The notes beneath the pieces are model-generated. The model was given only the letters and a program-made list of their open reading frames with translations. It was not told where the DNA came from and searched no databases. Shown one piece after another: positions 28,599 through 39,300 of a DNA stretch of 64,000 nucleotides. Origin of the DNA: Mycobacterium sp. 155 (GTDB lineage Bacteria; Actinomycetota; Actinomycetes; Mycobacteriales; Mycobacteriaceae); the NCBI RefSeq assembly GCF_000373905.1, contig NZ_KB892705.1:3546478-3610477 (forward strand), written 5' to 3'. The stretch's first letter is position 1. Each line of letters opens with the position of its first letter. Position numbers and translations under genes: made by a program.

Positions 28599-29846
28599 CT
28601 ACCGCGTCAGGGCAGCCTCATCGTCGGCGACGTGTTCGGCGGTCCCAGCGGAACGGAACGGCGCACGCAGCGTGGCGCCCACATAGCGCCAGTTCACCAC
28701 GAAGCCGACCAGCGCCAGCGCCGCGTACACCCCACACAACACCAGCCGCCCGTCCGTCGAGGTGATCGGGAATTGCACCACGAACAACGCGAGCAGGGCC
28801 AGCGCGGTGTAGCGGTGGAACCGCAGCGCCAGGATCAGCGCGATACCCATCATGGTCTGGGTGGCGGTCAGCAGGACCTCTTCGATCTGCCGGCCGTCGA
28901 GCACCAGCGCGGTGCCGCCACCGCCCGCGACGTAGGCGATAGGTAGCGAGCCTATGAGCAGCGTCCACTGGTTCACCTTCGACGAGATCAGCGTGGCGAT
29001 CGCGGCGGTGCCGTTGCCGCGGCTGGCGAAGATGATGGCGATGATGAACTCGGGTGCCTCTGAAGCCAGCGGCGCGAGCCACTGCACCAGCAGGAACTGG
29101 TCGATACCGAGCTGCGTGCCCGCTCCGATCAGGCTCTCGGCGAACGGCTTCGCGCACATCAGGATGACGGCGCCGGCCACCGCGAACAGCGCCACCACCA
29201 CCGACCGCCGAGCCGCGGTCGGCAGCGCACCGACCGCGGCAGCGGTGCCGAGCAGGTCCGGCTCCTCGACCTCACCACGACTCATCTTGTAGAGGTAGAA
29301 CCCGAACCAGGCAAGCAGCGCGATGCCGAGCACGAGGTGAATCTGCCCGGTCGCCGGAATCACGAAGGCGATCACGCCTGCGATCAACAGGAACCCCAGC
29401 TCGATGCGGTTTCCGGGCTCCAGCAACATCGACCCGGTCTTCTGCCCGGACATCCTGCGGGCCACCCACAGGCCCACCAGGACGACGACCGGCCAGCCGA
29501 CACCCATCAGCAGCCGGTTGGAGCCGGTCATATTGGCGGCGGCAAACTGCACGTAGTCCGGGTTGTGGCCTGCCGTATAGGCGTAATAGAGGTCGACGGC
29601 GTATTCGGGTAGCACCGCGATCAGCGCCAGTACCGCGATGGCCAGGCCACCCGAGACGTCGATCTGCGCGGATTCAGCGGCCCAGGCCAGCAGGAAGCTG
29701 GCGGAAACCACGGCGGCGCCGTAGATCACCATGGCGACGACGGGGTCGGGATGCATGCCGCCGAACCTGATGATCACGGCAGGCAGGATGAAGAGCGACG
29801 TAGTGATCAGCGACCGGGCGAGTGTTCGTCCGTGCGTGCGGGTCAC
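28599..29846 (-). CDS. Sodium/calcium exchanger-family cation antiporter
   Basis: Integral membrane protein of 415 residues with ten to eleven helices arranged as two inverted repeats. The alpha-1 repeat is AVLPEYAVDLYYAYTAG and the alpha-2 repeat LASEAPEFIIAIIFASRGNG; each has the Pro-Glu pair that binds Ca2+ in CaCA proteins. It probably exports Ca2+ (or another divalent cation) in exchange for H+ or Na+. GTG 29846 follows AAGGA; upstream in-frame codons are Arg-rich and unlikely to be used. Confidence 0.87.
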   Translation of the reverse strand: MTRTHGRTLARSLITTSLFILPAVIIRFGGMHPDPVVAMVIYGAAVVSASFLLAWAAESAQIDVSGGLAIAVLALIAVLPEYAVDLYYAYTAGHNPDYVQFAAANMTGSNRLLMGVGWPVVVLVGLWVARRMSGQKTGSMLLEPGNRIELGFLLIAGVIAFVIPATGQIHLVLGIALLAWFGFYLYKMSRGEVEEPDLLGTAAAVGALPTAARRSVVVALFAVAGAVILMCAKPFAESLIGAGTQLGIDQFLLVQWLAPLASEAPEFIIAIIFASRGNGTAAIATLISSKVNQWTLLIGSLPIAYVAGGGGTALVLDGRQIEEVLLTATQTMMGIALILALRFHRYTALALLALFVVQFPITSTDGRLVLCGVYAALALVGFVVNWRYVGATLRAPFRSAGTAEHVADDEAALTR

Positions 29847-30170
29847 GTGAAGTCCTTGTCTTTCGCGGCGTCTTCTGGCGGTCCGTGACCTCATCGACGG
29901 CGCAACGAAACCTCGGACCGATCGCTGCCGGGAAGGCTACGCTATGCCCCACCGCCCAGCAACGTAGCGAGTCTGTGAATATCTGGATTCTGGCCGCGGA
30001 AATTTGCTGGTGAGAGTCGGAAATAATAGTTTTCGGGGAGCCGCAATATTTATTGTGGCAACCCTTCCTCTAGTTCACCGGCCACCGTGAGTTGACCGCG
30101 ACGTCACCAGGGTGCGCGAAATGCCGACGCGTTGCGGCGCGTCTACCAGCAGACCCGCACGGTCGCGGTG
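29847..30170. other. 324-bp intergenic region between pckG and exchanger genes
   Basis: No gene seen. It contains palindromic element C (30109-30166), a small AT-centred hairpin (30040-30059: GCCGCAATA / TATTGTGGC, 8 of 9 pairs) and an AT-richer stretch at 29970-30060 that may hold the exchanger promoter. Confidence 0.55.
30109..30166 (-). repeat. Dispersed palindromic element, copy C
   Basis: Read on the minus strand it starts GCGACCGTGCGGGTCTGCTG and ends GCATTTCGCGCAC, matching elements A, B and D. It lies just downstream of the pckG stop, so it would be transcribed as a terminal hairpin. Confidence 0.7.
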
Positions 30171-32009
30171 TCAGGCCTCTTCGGCGAGGCGGTGCTTGAG
30201 CGCGTCGAACTCGTCCTTGATACCGGTCGGCAGCTTCTCGCCGACGAACTCGAACCACTCCTCGATCAGCGGCAGCTCGGCCCGCCACTCGTCGGCGTTG
30301 ACGGCCAGGGCCTCATCGACGTCGGCCGCGTCGACATCCAGGCCGGACAGGTCCAGGTCGGCGGCCGTCGGGACGACACCGATCGGGGTGGTCGTGCCGT
30401 CGGCCCGGTGCTCGATACGCTCGATCACCCATTTGAGCACCCGGCTGTTCTCACCGAAACCAGGCCACAGGAAGCGGCCGTCTTCGCCGCGGCGGAACCA
30501 GTTGACGAAGAACACCGCGGGCATCTTCGACTCGTCCGCGTTTTTGCCGATGTCGATCCAGTGCTGGAAGTAGTCGCCGACGTTGTAGCCCATGAACGGC
30601 AGCATGGCCATCGGGTCGCGGCGCACCGTCCCGACCTTGCCCTCGGCGGCGGCGGTCTGCTCGGAGCCCAGGGTGGCGCCGATGAACACACCGTGCTGCC
30701 AGTCCCGGGCCTGCGTGATCAGCGGGACTGTGGTCTTACGGCGACCGCCGAACAGGATGGCCGAGATCGGCACGCCCTGGGGGTCGTCCCATTCCGGCGC
30801 CAGCGTCGGGCACTGCGAGATCGGAGTGCAGTAACGCGAGTTCGGGTGTGCCGCCTTCTCCTCCGACCCGCGGTACCAGTCGTGGCCCTTCCAGTCGATC
30901 AGGTGTTCGGGATCGCCTTCCAGGCCCTCCCACCAGGCCTCGTTGTCGTCGGTCTTGGCGACGTTGGTGAAGACGGTGTTGCCCGCTGCGATGGTCTTCA
31001 TCGCGTTCGGGTTGGACGACCAGTTGGTGCCGGGCGCAACCCCGAAGAAACCGAACTCGGGGTTGACGGCGTACAGCCGGCCGTCCTTACCGAAGCGCAT
31101 CCACGCGATGTCGTCACCCACGGTCTCGGCCCGCCAGCCCGGGATGGTGGGCTGCAGCATCGCGAGGTTGGTCTTGCCGCAGGCCGACGGGAACGCCGCG
31201 GCGATGAAATAGGCCTTGTTCTCCGGCGAGATCAGCTTGAGGATCAGCATGTGCTCGGCGAGCCAGCCCTCGTCGCGGGCCATCGCCGAGGCGATGCGCA
31301 ACGAGTAACACTTCTTGCCCAGCAGCGCGTTGCCGCCGTAGCCGGAACCGTAACTCCAGATCTCGCGGGTCTCCGGGAAGTGGGTGATGTATTTGGTGTC
31401 GTTGCACGGCCACGGCACGTCTTCTTTTCGGAAGCCTGCCCTGTCTACCAGCGGAGCGCCGATCGAGTGCAGCGCCTTGACAAAGAAACCGTCGTTGCCG
31501 AGCTTGTCCAGCGCGCCCCGCCCCATGCGCGTCATGGTGCGCATCGAGACGACGACGTACTCCGAGTCGGTGATCTCCACGCCCAACTTGGGATCCTCGG
31601 CGCCCAGCGGGCCCATGCAGAAGGGCACCACCCACATGGTGCGTCCACGCATCGAGCCGCGGTACAACTCGGTCATGATGCCGCGCATCTCGGCCGGGTC
31701 CATCCAATTGTTGGTCGGCCCCGCATCGATCTCACGTTCTGAGCAGATGAAGGTCCGGGATTCCACCCGGGCTACGTCGGACGGGTCGGAGAGGGCGAGG
31801 TAGGAGTTCGGCAGCTTTTCTTCATTGAGCTTCTGGAAGGTGCCGGCCTCGACCAGGCGGGCGGCGAGGCGGCTGAACTCCTCCTCGGAGCCGTCGGCGA
31901 ACACCACCCTGTCGGGCTGCGTCAGTTCGGCCACCTCACGCACCCAGGCCAGCAGGCCCTTGTGGTTCGTCGGTGCGGTGTCCAGACCCGGAATGGTCGC
32001 TGAGGTCAT
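30171..32009 (-). CDS. pckG: Phosphoenolpyruvate carboxykinase (GTP)
   Basis: Cytosolic gluconeogenic enzyme that converts oxaloacetate and GTP to phosphoenolpyruvate, GDP and CO2. It is 612 residues, the usual size. The kinase loop [18 protein letters not shown], the [32 protein letters not shown] block and the [11 protein letters not shown] segment are diagnostic of the GTP-dependent class. ATG 32009 (MTSATI) follows AGGAGAT. It corresponds to Rv0211 (pckA in that species), required for growth on fatty acids and in infection. It is preceded by the two GTPase-like genes on the same strand across a ~150-bp gap. Confidence 0.97.
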   Translation of the reverse strand: MTSATIPGLDTAPTNHKGLLAWVREVAELTQPDRVVFADGSEEEFSRLAARLVEAGTFQKLNEEKLPNSYLALSDPSDVARVESRTFICSEREIDAGPTNNWMDPAEMRGIMTELYRGSMRGRTMWVVPFCMGPLGAEDPKLGVEITDSEYVVVSMRTMTRMGRGALDKLGNDGFFVKALHSIGAPLVDRAGFRKEDVPWPCNDTKYITHFPETREIWSYGSGYGGNALLGKKCYSLRIASAMARDEGWLAEHMLILKLISPENKAYFIAAAFPSACGKTNLAMLQPTIPGWRAETVGDDIAWMRFGKDGRLYAVNPEFGFFGVAPGTNWSSNPNAMKTIAAGNTVFTNVAKTDDNEAWWEGLEGDPEHLIDWKGHDWYRGSEEKAAHPNSRYCTPISQCPTLAPEWDDPQGVPISAILFGGRRKTTVPLITQARDWQHGVFIGATLGSEQTAAAEGKVGTVRRDPMAMLPFMGYNVGDYFQHWIDIGKNADESKMPAVFFVNWFRRGEDGRFLWPGFGENSRVLKWVIERIEHRADGTTTPIGVVPTAADLDLSGLDVDAADVDEALAVNADEWRAELPLIEEWFEFVGEKLPTGIKDEFDALKHRLAEEA

Positions 32010-32157
32010 CGAAATCTCCTGCGTGAGTTTTCTCCCGGAGCGCGTACCGCGTAACAGCGCGGTCACGGTGATTCCTGAGTACGAGGTTAACGCGGGTAAG
32101 AGACCTGTTGTGGCCAGTGCGATGTCCGATCAGTCACAGGAACGATTCAGTTGCCGG

Positions 32158-33618
32158 TTACTGCTCGGCAGACGCCGACCCGCCATGAAGATCTGCCCGA
32201 ACAGCGTCGAGGGCGCACTGCAGCGCAGGTATCCGGAGGTCTCGCTGAGCGGCCGCCCGGGCCGTCGCGATGGCATGTTCGCGCAGTTCCGCGTCGATGG
32301 CGGCGACCTGTTTTGCCGCGGCGTCGGTCTCCGTGTCCTCGATCGCGGCCAGTCCGGTGGTCAAGGCCGTCTCCGCGGCGAGCACTCGGGTCGCGACGAG
32401 CTCCTCGACCATCGACCGCAACGACGCGATGGTGTCGACGACCCAGCGGTCGAGCACCGCGCGATCCCGCAGCAGCCCGCGGACGCTGACCACCCAGATG
32501 GTCAGCAGCAAACCCGTCACGGCCCCGACCGCGAGGCCGGCGACGGCCAAGTGCGGCGCCGCCCCTGCCAGCATCCGGCTCACCGCGAACGCCACACCCA
32601 GGCCGAAACCCACGCCGAGCACCGTCATCAGCCGGGTCTCCAGCGCTCGTGACCGCAGCGACGGCACCTCGACGGACGGCTCCGGTCGCAGCGCCGGAGC
32701 CGAGGGGGCCGCCAGCCCGAATTCGGCCGCCACGTCGCCGAGGTGGTCGGTGACGCCTTCGTCGACCTCCTCGACCACGTCGTCTGCCCGCCGCTGTACG
32801 TACGCCTCGAACGTGTCCATGCGTCGCCGCCCGAGTTCGGCGATGTCCTCCTGCAGTTCGGTGCGCACCGAACTGCACCGATTGCGGGCGAAGTAGCCCA
32901 GCTGCACGCGGGCCTGCTGAAGTTGGCTGCGCAGCGCGATACTGCGTTCGGTCCTTGCCAGCCTGCGCGTACGGGTGATCTCGTCCCGACGCTCGCGCAG
33001 CAGCTCCACCCGGGCCTTGCGGTCCGCGCCCGCGCCGTCGGCCTCATACCGGTCGATTACCGCGCCCAACCGCGCTTCCCAGGCCTGCAACCGGTTGCGG
33101 CGGTGCACTTCGGGATCGGCCAGCCGCACTGTCAGCAGGTCGACCAGCTCGTCGAGCCGAGGCTCACCCAGATCCGGCGCCGCAGCCACACCGACCCACG
33201 GCATGTGCGCGTACCGGGCGGCCCGCTCGGCCAGGATCGCCGCATCGCCGTCCCGGGTTTCGCGCCAACCGCGGTGCGCGTCGATCTTCGACACCACCCC
33301 GATCACCAGATCGGTGTGGGCGGACGCCGAATCGACCAGGGCGCAATCGGATTCGGTCAGTGGCGCAGCAGCCGAGACCACGAAGACAACAGCTGCCGGG
33401 GCCTCGCCGGCCGCCAGTTCGGCGGATTCCGCGAAAGCCTGCTGCGGCATCCGGTCCCGCAGTGCCGCCAGCACACTGGTCGTACCGGCCAGCCACGGCC
33501 CGGTGACGAGGACGACGTTGCGGGCCTCCACACCCGGCGACGTCAGCCCGGGATCGATCTTCGCGACGACGGCGTCGGCCGTAGCGACCGGATCCTGATC
33601 GGGGTCGGCTTCGGTCAT
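32158..33618 (-). CDS. Dynamin-like GTPase-related membrane protein (Rv0210-like)
   Basis: A 486-residue protein with a GTPase-like N-terminal domain, a long helical middle and two adjacent hydrophobic helices (residues ~330-385). The P-loop position reads GPWLAGTTSVLAAL, so the GKS/T Lys is missing. A G4-like SKID motif is present at VVSKIDAHRG. The helical part is rich in Arg/Glu and probably coiled. Its start overlaps the stop of the next upstream gene by 4 bp (ATGA). The layout recalls bacterial dynamin-like pairs in which one member has a degenerate GTP site. Function unproven. Confidence 0.75.
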   Translation of the reverse strand: MTEADPDQDPVATADAVVAKIDPGLTSPGVEARNVVLVTGPWLAGTTSVLAALRDRMPQQAFAESAELAAGEAPAAVVFVVSAAAPLTESDCALVDSASAHTDLVIGVVSKIDAHRGWRETRDGDAAILAERAARYAHMPWVGVAAAPDLGEPRLDELVDLLTVRLADPEVHRRNRLQAWEARLGAVIDRYEADGAGADRKARVELLRERRDEITRTRRLARTERSIALRSQLQQARVQLGYFARNRCSSVRTELQEDIAELGRRRMDTFEAYVQRRADDVVEEVDEGVTDHLGDVAAEFGLAAPSAPALRPEPSVEVPSLRSRALETRLMTVLGVGFGLGVAFAVSRMLAGAAPHLAVAGLAVGAVTGLLLTIWVVSVRGLLRDRAVLDRWVVDTIASLRSMVEELVATRVLAAETALTTGLAAIEDTETDAAAKQVAAIDAELREHAIATARAAAQRDLRIPALQCALDAVRADLHGGSASAEQ

Positions 33619-34655
33619 CGGGTGCCCAACAGCCGCAGCGAGCCACGGACGATATCCGCGCTACAGCTGCGGTGCAGTGCGTTGACCGGACCCCGACCGT
33701 AGTTCCGCCAGTATCTGGCCCGCCGCAGATGCGCTTGGGGCTCGGCACCCGTGTCAACGGCCAGACCGTGCGCCTGCATCACGTCGACCGCCGCGGCCAT
33801 CACCGAGATCACGGTGTCGTCAGCCCCCAGAAAACGTCCGACCTCGTCGCTCTCATCCCCACCCAACGTCCGCAGCTCGGCCAGCGCGCGACGCATGCGC
33901 TGGTAACGCACCGGCGCGGCCAGCCCGTGCAGGGCCGCGAGGACAGCGTCGACACCGCTGAGCCGGCGGAGCAAGCCCGGCAACTCGTCGACATCCGCTC
34001 CACGGGTCAAGGCCAGGCTCACGTGAGCGACACCAAACCGGTCGAGAGTGGCCAGCAACCGCGCCCGAAGCGTCTGCGACACCGGGTGCGCTGCGGAGAC
34101 GAACGCGTCGGCCGATGTCAGATCCGCCGGCTGAACCGCCAGGATCCGCATCGCCGCGACAAGATCGGCAGAAAGTGTCACGGCGGCCAACAACGCCACC
34201 ATCGGAACCACGGGCAATCCGGTGAGTGCGTGCACTTCGTCCACCCGGCGACGCGCGGTGGCCATCGGGCCGCCCGGACCCGAACCGGCCAGGTCGGCCT
34301 TGTTGAACACGATCAGCGCCGGGACCTCGGCACGGCGGAGCTCGGCGAGCGCCGCCCGATCTTCGGGCTTGCACACCTCGGCGATCACCAGGACGACGAC
34401 GTCGCCCGCGTCGGACACCACCACACCGGCTCGGCCCAGCGCGTCCGCCACCGTACCGGCGCCGACGCCTGGCCGGCCCCGCACGGCAATACCCACCGGA
34501 GCCGATGCTCGGGCACTGATCTGTGCCAACCGTGAGCCACCGACACGTCCGGCAAAGCACGCGAGCTCATCTGCGAAAATGTGACGGCCTTCCCTGCAAC
34601 ATCCAGCCACGATTCGGTCCCACTGGAAATCGTGGCACGTCCCAGGCAGGCTCAC
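33615..34655 (-). CDS. GTPase-like protein (Rv0209-like), partner of Rv0210-like
   Basis: A cytoplasmic protein of about 330-346 residues with GTPase features: GIAVRGRPGVGAGTVADAL at the P-loop position (G-x-x-G-x-G, again without the standard GKT) and a good G4 motif VFNKAD. The C-terminal half is helical with no membrane segments. The longest frame begins at GTG 34655; a GTG at 34610 is an equally good start and I cannot decide. It is translationally coupled to the membrane partner. Divergent from trmB. Confidence 0.72.
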   Translation of the reverse strand: MSLPGTCHDFQWDRIVAGCCREGRHIFADELACFAGRVGGSRLAQISARASAPVGIAVRGRPGVGAGTVADALGRAGVVVSDAGDVVVLVIAEVCKPEDRAALAELRRAEVPALIVFNKADLAGSGPGGPMATARRRVDEVHALTGLPVVPMVALLAAVTLSADLVAAMRILAVQPADLTSADAFVSAAHPVSQTLRARLLATLDRFGVAHVSLALTRGADVDELPGLLRRLSGVDAVLAALHGLAAPVRYQRMRRALAELRTLGGDESDEVGRFLGADDTVISVMAAAVDVMQAHGLAVDTGAEPQAHLRRARYWRNYGRGPVNALHRSCSADIVRGSLRLLGTR

Positions 34656-34733
34656 GAACGGCCATTTGGCCCTGCCGGGTCAAGGCAACTGTTGGGTATC
34701 AATCTCTACCACGATGCGGGGACTTCGGCGCCG

Positions 34734-35519
34734 ATGAGACACCATGGACAAATGCACGTGCCCTGGCTGGATGTCGCCGGCGGGCCGACTCCGGAACCGC
34801 ATGAGGCCGGAACCATCGACGGGCCACACCGCCTGCCCCGGGTGACCAGCTTCCGCACCCGGCGTTCGACCCTGTCCGGTGGCCAACAGGCGACCTGGGA
34901 TCGGCGTTGGCCCGACCTCGGCATCCAGGCCCGCAGCGACGACGACAAACCCGTCGTGAACCTGGACACCGCCGCCTGGTTCGGCCGGACCGCCCCACTG
35001 GTCCTGGAAATCGGCTCGGGCACCGGAACCTCGACGCTCGCGATGGCGCTGGCCGAACCCGATATCGACGTGATCGCCGTCGAGGTCTACCGCAAAGGCC
35101 TGGCGCAGCTGCTCAGCGGCATCGACCGGGCCGGTATCAACAACATCCGGCTGGTCCGTGGGGATGGCGTCGACGTGCTCGAGCACATGTTCGCCCACGA
35201 GACGCTCACCGGGGTCCGCGTCTTCTTCCCCGACCCGTGGCCCAAGTCCCGCCATCACAAACGGCGGCTGTTGCAGCCGGCGACGGTTGCCCTGATCGCC
35301 GACCGGCTGCGCCCCGGGGGTGTGCTGCACGCCGCCACCGACCACGCCGGTTACGCCCAGTACATAGCCGAGGTCGGTGAGGCCGAGCCTCTGCTGCGCC
35401 GGGTCGAGGAAGGTGTCGAGGCACTGCCCATCTCGGTGCAGCGACCCGCCACCAAATACGAACAAAAGGCTCTCGCCGGTCCCGACATCACAGAATTGAT
35501 CTGGAAGAAACGGCCATGA
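34734..35519 (+). CDS. trmB: tRNA (guanine-N7-)-methyltransferase
   Basis: SAM-dependent enzyme forming m7G46 in the tRNA variable loop, 261 residues. Motif I is VLEIGSGTGTSTLAMA, the acidic site IAVEVYRKGL follows, and the family signature VFFPDPWPKSRHHKRRLLQP is complete. ATG 34734 gives MRHHGQMH, matching the start of the M. tuberculosis enzyme; longer upstream frames are not supported. The stop overlaps the start of the NYN gene (ATGA), so the two are coupled. Confidence 0.95.
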   Translation: MRHHGQMHVPWLDVAGGPTPEPHEAGTIDGPHRLPRVTSFRTRRSTLSGGQQATWDRRWPDLGIQARSDDDKPVVNLDTAAWFGRTAPLVLEIGSGTGTSTLAMALAEPDIDVIAVEVYRKGLAQLLSGIDRAGINNIRLVRGDGVDVLEHMFAHETLTGVRVFFPDPWPKSRHHKRRLLQPATVALIADRLRPGGVLHAATDHAGYAQYIAEVGEAEPLLRRVEEGVEALPISVQRPATKYEQKALAGPDITELIWKKRP

Positions 35520-36244
35520 GTGTGATTCCTGAGCTTCAGGACAGCGTGCAAGAGCACAGCGAGCAAGACGGTGTGCAAGAGCACAACGAGCATGACGCGT
35601 CACAGAACGAATCCACCACAGCCGCCCGGCGGGTTCTGCTGGTATGGGACGCGCCGAATCTCGACATGGGGCTCGGCTCCATCCTGGGCGGTCGCCCCAC
35701 CGCCGCACACCGGCCCCGCTTCGACGCGCTGGGCCGGTGGCTGCTGAGCTACACCGCAGAGCTCTCCGCCACCGGGCCGGGCATATCGCTGGAGCCCGAA
35801 GCCACCGTCTTCACCAACATCGCCCCAGGTAGCGCCGACGTCGTTCGCCCGTGGGTGGAGGCGTTGCGTAACGTCGGGTTCGCCGTCTTCGCAAAACCGA
35901 AAGTCGACGACGACAGCGACGTCGACGTCGATATGCTCGACCACATTGCGCTGCGCCGCCGCGAGGGGCTGGCAGCGGTGTTGGTCGCATCCGCCGACGG
36001 GCAGGCTTTCAGACAACCGCTGGAGGATATTGCTCGCGAGGGCACCCCGGTGCAGGTGCTCGGATTTCGCGAACATGCAAGCTGGGCGCTAGCGTCGGAT
36101 ACCTTGGAGTTCGTCGATCTAGAGGACATTCCTGGTGTTTTCCGGGAGCCGCTGCCACGGATCGGCCTGGACTCGCTGCCCGAGCAGGGAGCATGGCTGC
36201 AGCCGTTCCGGCCGCTGTCATCGCTACTTACCTCGCGTGTGTAA
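35516..36244 (+). CDS. NYN-domain (PIN-like) ribonuclease family protein (Rv0207c-like)
   Basis: A 242-residue protein with a NYN/LabA-type PIN-like fold. The conserved acidic site is visible as LLVWDAPNLD (residues ~41-50), DVDVDMLDH and ASADGQAF. Such domains are metal-dependent RNases. The N-terminal ~35 residues are polar and contain a 27-bp tandem repeat (VQEHSEQDG / VQEHNEHDA). The stop codon lies inside an 18-bp tandem repeat. It is coupled to trmB and upstream of mmpL3, as in other mycobacteria; an RNA-processing role linked to tRNA methylation is only a guess. Confidence 0.83.
   Translation: MSVIPELQDSVQEHSEQDGVQEHNEHDASQNESTTAARRVLLVWDAPNLDMGLGSILGGRPTAAHRPRFDALGRWLLSYTAELSATGPGISLEPEATVFTNIAPGSADVVRPWVEALRNVGFAVFAKPKVDDDSDVDVDMLDHIALRRREGLAAVLVASADGQAFRQPLEDIAREGTPVQVLGFREHASWALASDTLEFVDLEDIPGVFREPLPRIGLDSLPEQGAWLQPFRPLSSLLTSRV
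35546..35599 (+). repeat. 27-bp imperfect tandem repeat in NYN gene
   Basis: Two units start with GTGCAAGAGCACA at 35546 and 35573 and encode VQEH-x-E-x-D repeats in the disordered N-terminus. Confidence 0.8.
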
Positions 36245-36271
36245 CAACTGCAACGTGTGTAACAACTGCAA
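36236..36271 (+). repeat. 18-bp perfect tandem repeat spanning a stop codon
   Basis: CGTGTGTAACAACTGCAA occurs twice head to tail (36236-36253, 36254-36271). The first copy contains the TAA stop of the NYN gene, so copy number can change without altering the protein but would change the mmpL3 leader length. Confidence 0.92.
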
Positions 36272-36335
36272 AAGGCCTGGGAAGTTGCCGAGAAATTCGA
36301 TGCGCGGGTCTCCACGGATCTAGTTAGGAGCGTAA

Positions 36336-39300
36336 GTGTTCGCCTGGTGGGGTCGAACGGTGTACCGGTTCAGGTACATCGTCATCGGTGTCATGGTGGC
36401 GCTTTGTCTCGGTGGCGGCATCTATGGGGCCGACCTGGGAAAGCACGTCACGCAAAGCGGCTTCTACGACGAGGGCAGCCAGTCCGTGGCGGCATCGTTG
36501 ATCGGCGACGAGGTGTACGGCCGTGACCGGACCAGCCACGTCGTGGCCATCCTCACGCCTCCCGATGACAAGAAAGTCACCGACAAGGACTGGCAGCATA
36601 AGGTCAGCGGCGAACTCGACAAGGTGGCCAAGGATCACCCGGACCAGATCGTCGGCTGGGTGGGCTGGCTGAAGGCCCCCGACACCACCGACCCGACCGT
36701 CAGCCAGATGAAGACGGAGGATCTGCGCCACACCTTCATCAGCGTTCCGCTCAAAGGCGATGACGACGACGCAATCCTGAAGAACTACCAGGTCATCGCA
36801 CCCGACCTGCAGAAGGTCAATGGCGGCGACATCAAACTGGCCGGCCTCAACCCACTGGCCAGTGAGCTGACGGGAACCATCGGCACAGACCAGAAACGCG
36901 CAGAGTTGGCCATCGTGCCGCTCGTGGCCGTGGTGCTGTTCTTCGTGTTCGGCGGTGCCGTCGCAGCAGCCCTCCCGGCGATCATCGGTGGCCTGACCAT
37001 CGCAGGCGCGTTGGGCATTCTGCGGTTCACCGCAGAATTCGGCCCCGTGCACTTCTTTGCCCAACCAGTCGTGACGATGATGGGCTTCGGTATCGCGATC
37101 GACTACGGCCTGTTCATCGTGAGCCGGTTCCGAGAAGAACTCGCCGAGGGCTACGACACCGAGGCAGCGGTACGACGCTCGGTGATGACCTCGGGTCGCA
37201 CGGTGGCGTTTTCCGCCGTGATCATCGTGGCCTCGTCGCTGCCGCTGCTACTCATCCCGCTCGGCTTCCTCAAATCGATCACCTACGCGATCATCGCTTC
37301 GGTCATGCTCGCGGCGTTCCTGTCGATCACGGTCCTTCCCGCGGCCCTGGGCATCCTCGGGCCCAACGTCGACGCGCTCGGCGTGCGCACCTTGCTACGG
37401 GTGCCGTTCCTGGCGAACTGGCCGTTCTCGCGCCGGATCATCGACTGGTTCGCCGAGAAGACGCAGAAGACCAAGACCCGTGAAGAGGTCGAAAAGGGCT
37501 TCTGGGGCCGGCTGGTCAACGTGGTGATGAAGCGACCCATCGCATTCGCCGCGCCGATCCTGATCCTGATGACGCTGCTCGTCCTGCCGATCGGTCACCT
37601 CGCACTCGCCGGCATCAGTGAGAAGTACCTGCCGCCTGACAACTCGGTACGTCAGTCGCAGGAAGAGTTCGACAAGCTCTTCCCCGGCTTCCGCACCGAG
37701 CCGCTCACCATCGTGATGAAGCGTGACGACGGCCAGCCGATCACCGACAACCAGATCGCCGATATGCGGGCCAAGGCGCTGACCGTGTCCGGCTTCACCG
37801 ACCCGGGCAACGATCCGGAGGCGATGTGGAAGGAACGCCCGGCCAATGACAGCGGGTCAAAAGACCCCTCGGTCCGGGTGATCCAGAACGGCCTGGTCAA
37901 TCGCGGTGATGCTGCCACGAAGGTCGGTGAGCTGCGCGCCCTGCAGCCCCCACGCGGCATCACGGTCTACGTGGGTGGCACACCGGCCCTCGAACAGGAT
38001 TCGATCCACAGCTTGTTCTCCAGGCTGCCACTCATGGTGGTCATCCTGGTCAGCACGACCACGGTGTTGATGTTCCTGGCGTTCGGGTCGGTGGTGCTGC
38101 CGATCAAGGCCGCGTTGATGAGCGCGCTCACTCTCGGTTCGACCATGGGCATTCTGACCTGGATGTTCATCGAGGGCCATGGGTCGGGCCTGCTGAACTA
38201 CACGCCGCAACCACTGATGGCACCAATGATCGGCCTGATCATCGCGGTGATCTGGGGCCTGTCGACCGACTACGAAGTATTCCTGGTGTCACGCATGGTG
38301 GAGGCACGCGAGCGCGGCATGTCGACCGCCGAGGCGATCCGGATCGGTACCGCCACGACTGGCCGGTTGATCACCGGTGCGGCACTGGTGCTTGCCGTCG
38401 TGGCCGGCGCATTCGCGTTCTCCGACCTGGTGATGATGAAGTACCTGGCTTTCGGCCTGCTCATCGCGCTGCTGTTGGACGCCACCGTGGTCCGGATGTT
38501 CCTGGTGCCGGCCATCATGAAGTTGCTAGGCGACGATTGCTGGTGGGCGCCGCTCTGGATGAAGCGGCTTCAGCAGCGCATCGGCCTCGGCGAGACCGAA
38601 CTGCCCGACGAGCGCAAGCGTCCCACCGTGCGCGAGCCCGCGGACGACGAACGCGCCCTCGTGGGTGCAGGTGCCCCGCCGGCGACCTCCACCCATCCGC
38701 ACGATCCGACCCATCCGAGCGCCGATCCGCGGCCGATACCGCCCCGCACCAACGCCCCATCGGCGGCGGGCACCACACGAATGGCTCCTTCAGAGCCGAC
38801 GCAGCAACTGCCATCGGCTTATCCCCCTGGCGCCCCGGTCGTGCAGCAGCAGGCCGAAGAGCCGGCGACGACCCGGCTGGCGATGGCCCGTAACGCCGTG
38901 CGCAATGCGGTGACCAATGCGGTCAACACCGCGACGGGTCATGGCAACGCCCCGACCCAACACACCCCGCCGCCGCCGGAGCACACGCCGGCTGCTGCGC
39001 CACAGCGCGAGGAGCGGGAGATCGAATCCTGGCTGGGCACGCTGCGCGGTGGGCCGTCGGCCAAGACGGCCCCTCCTCCCCCGCCGATGCGGCCGTCCGC
39101 GGACTCCACCCGTGCGATGCCGCAGTCACGTAACGACGACGCGGCGCCGACGACGGCGTTCAGTGCGCAAAGGCCCACCGCCGACAACGGCAGCTCGGAT
39201 GCCACGACAGCGATGCCGGCGCTGCGTCAGCATGATCAGGAACCGTCCACCGAGAAACTCAACACCGGGGACGACGAGCCGAAGCGGCGCGGCGGCGGGA

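Noticed and set aside
27365..28765. 466-codon plus-strand frame opposite the MFS gene.
   Set aside because: Gln/Arg/His-rich antisense shadow of a clear MFS coding sequence.
30132..31742. 536-codon plus-strand frame opposite pckG.
   Set aside because: Antisense shadow; pckG on the minus strand is certain.
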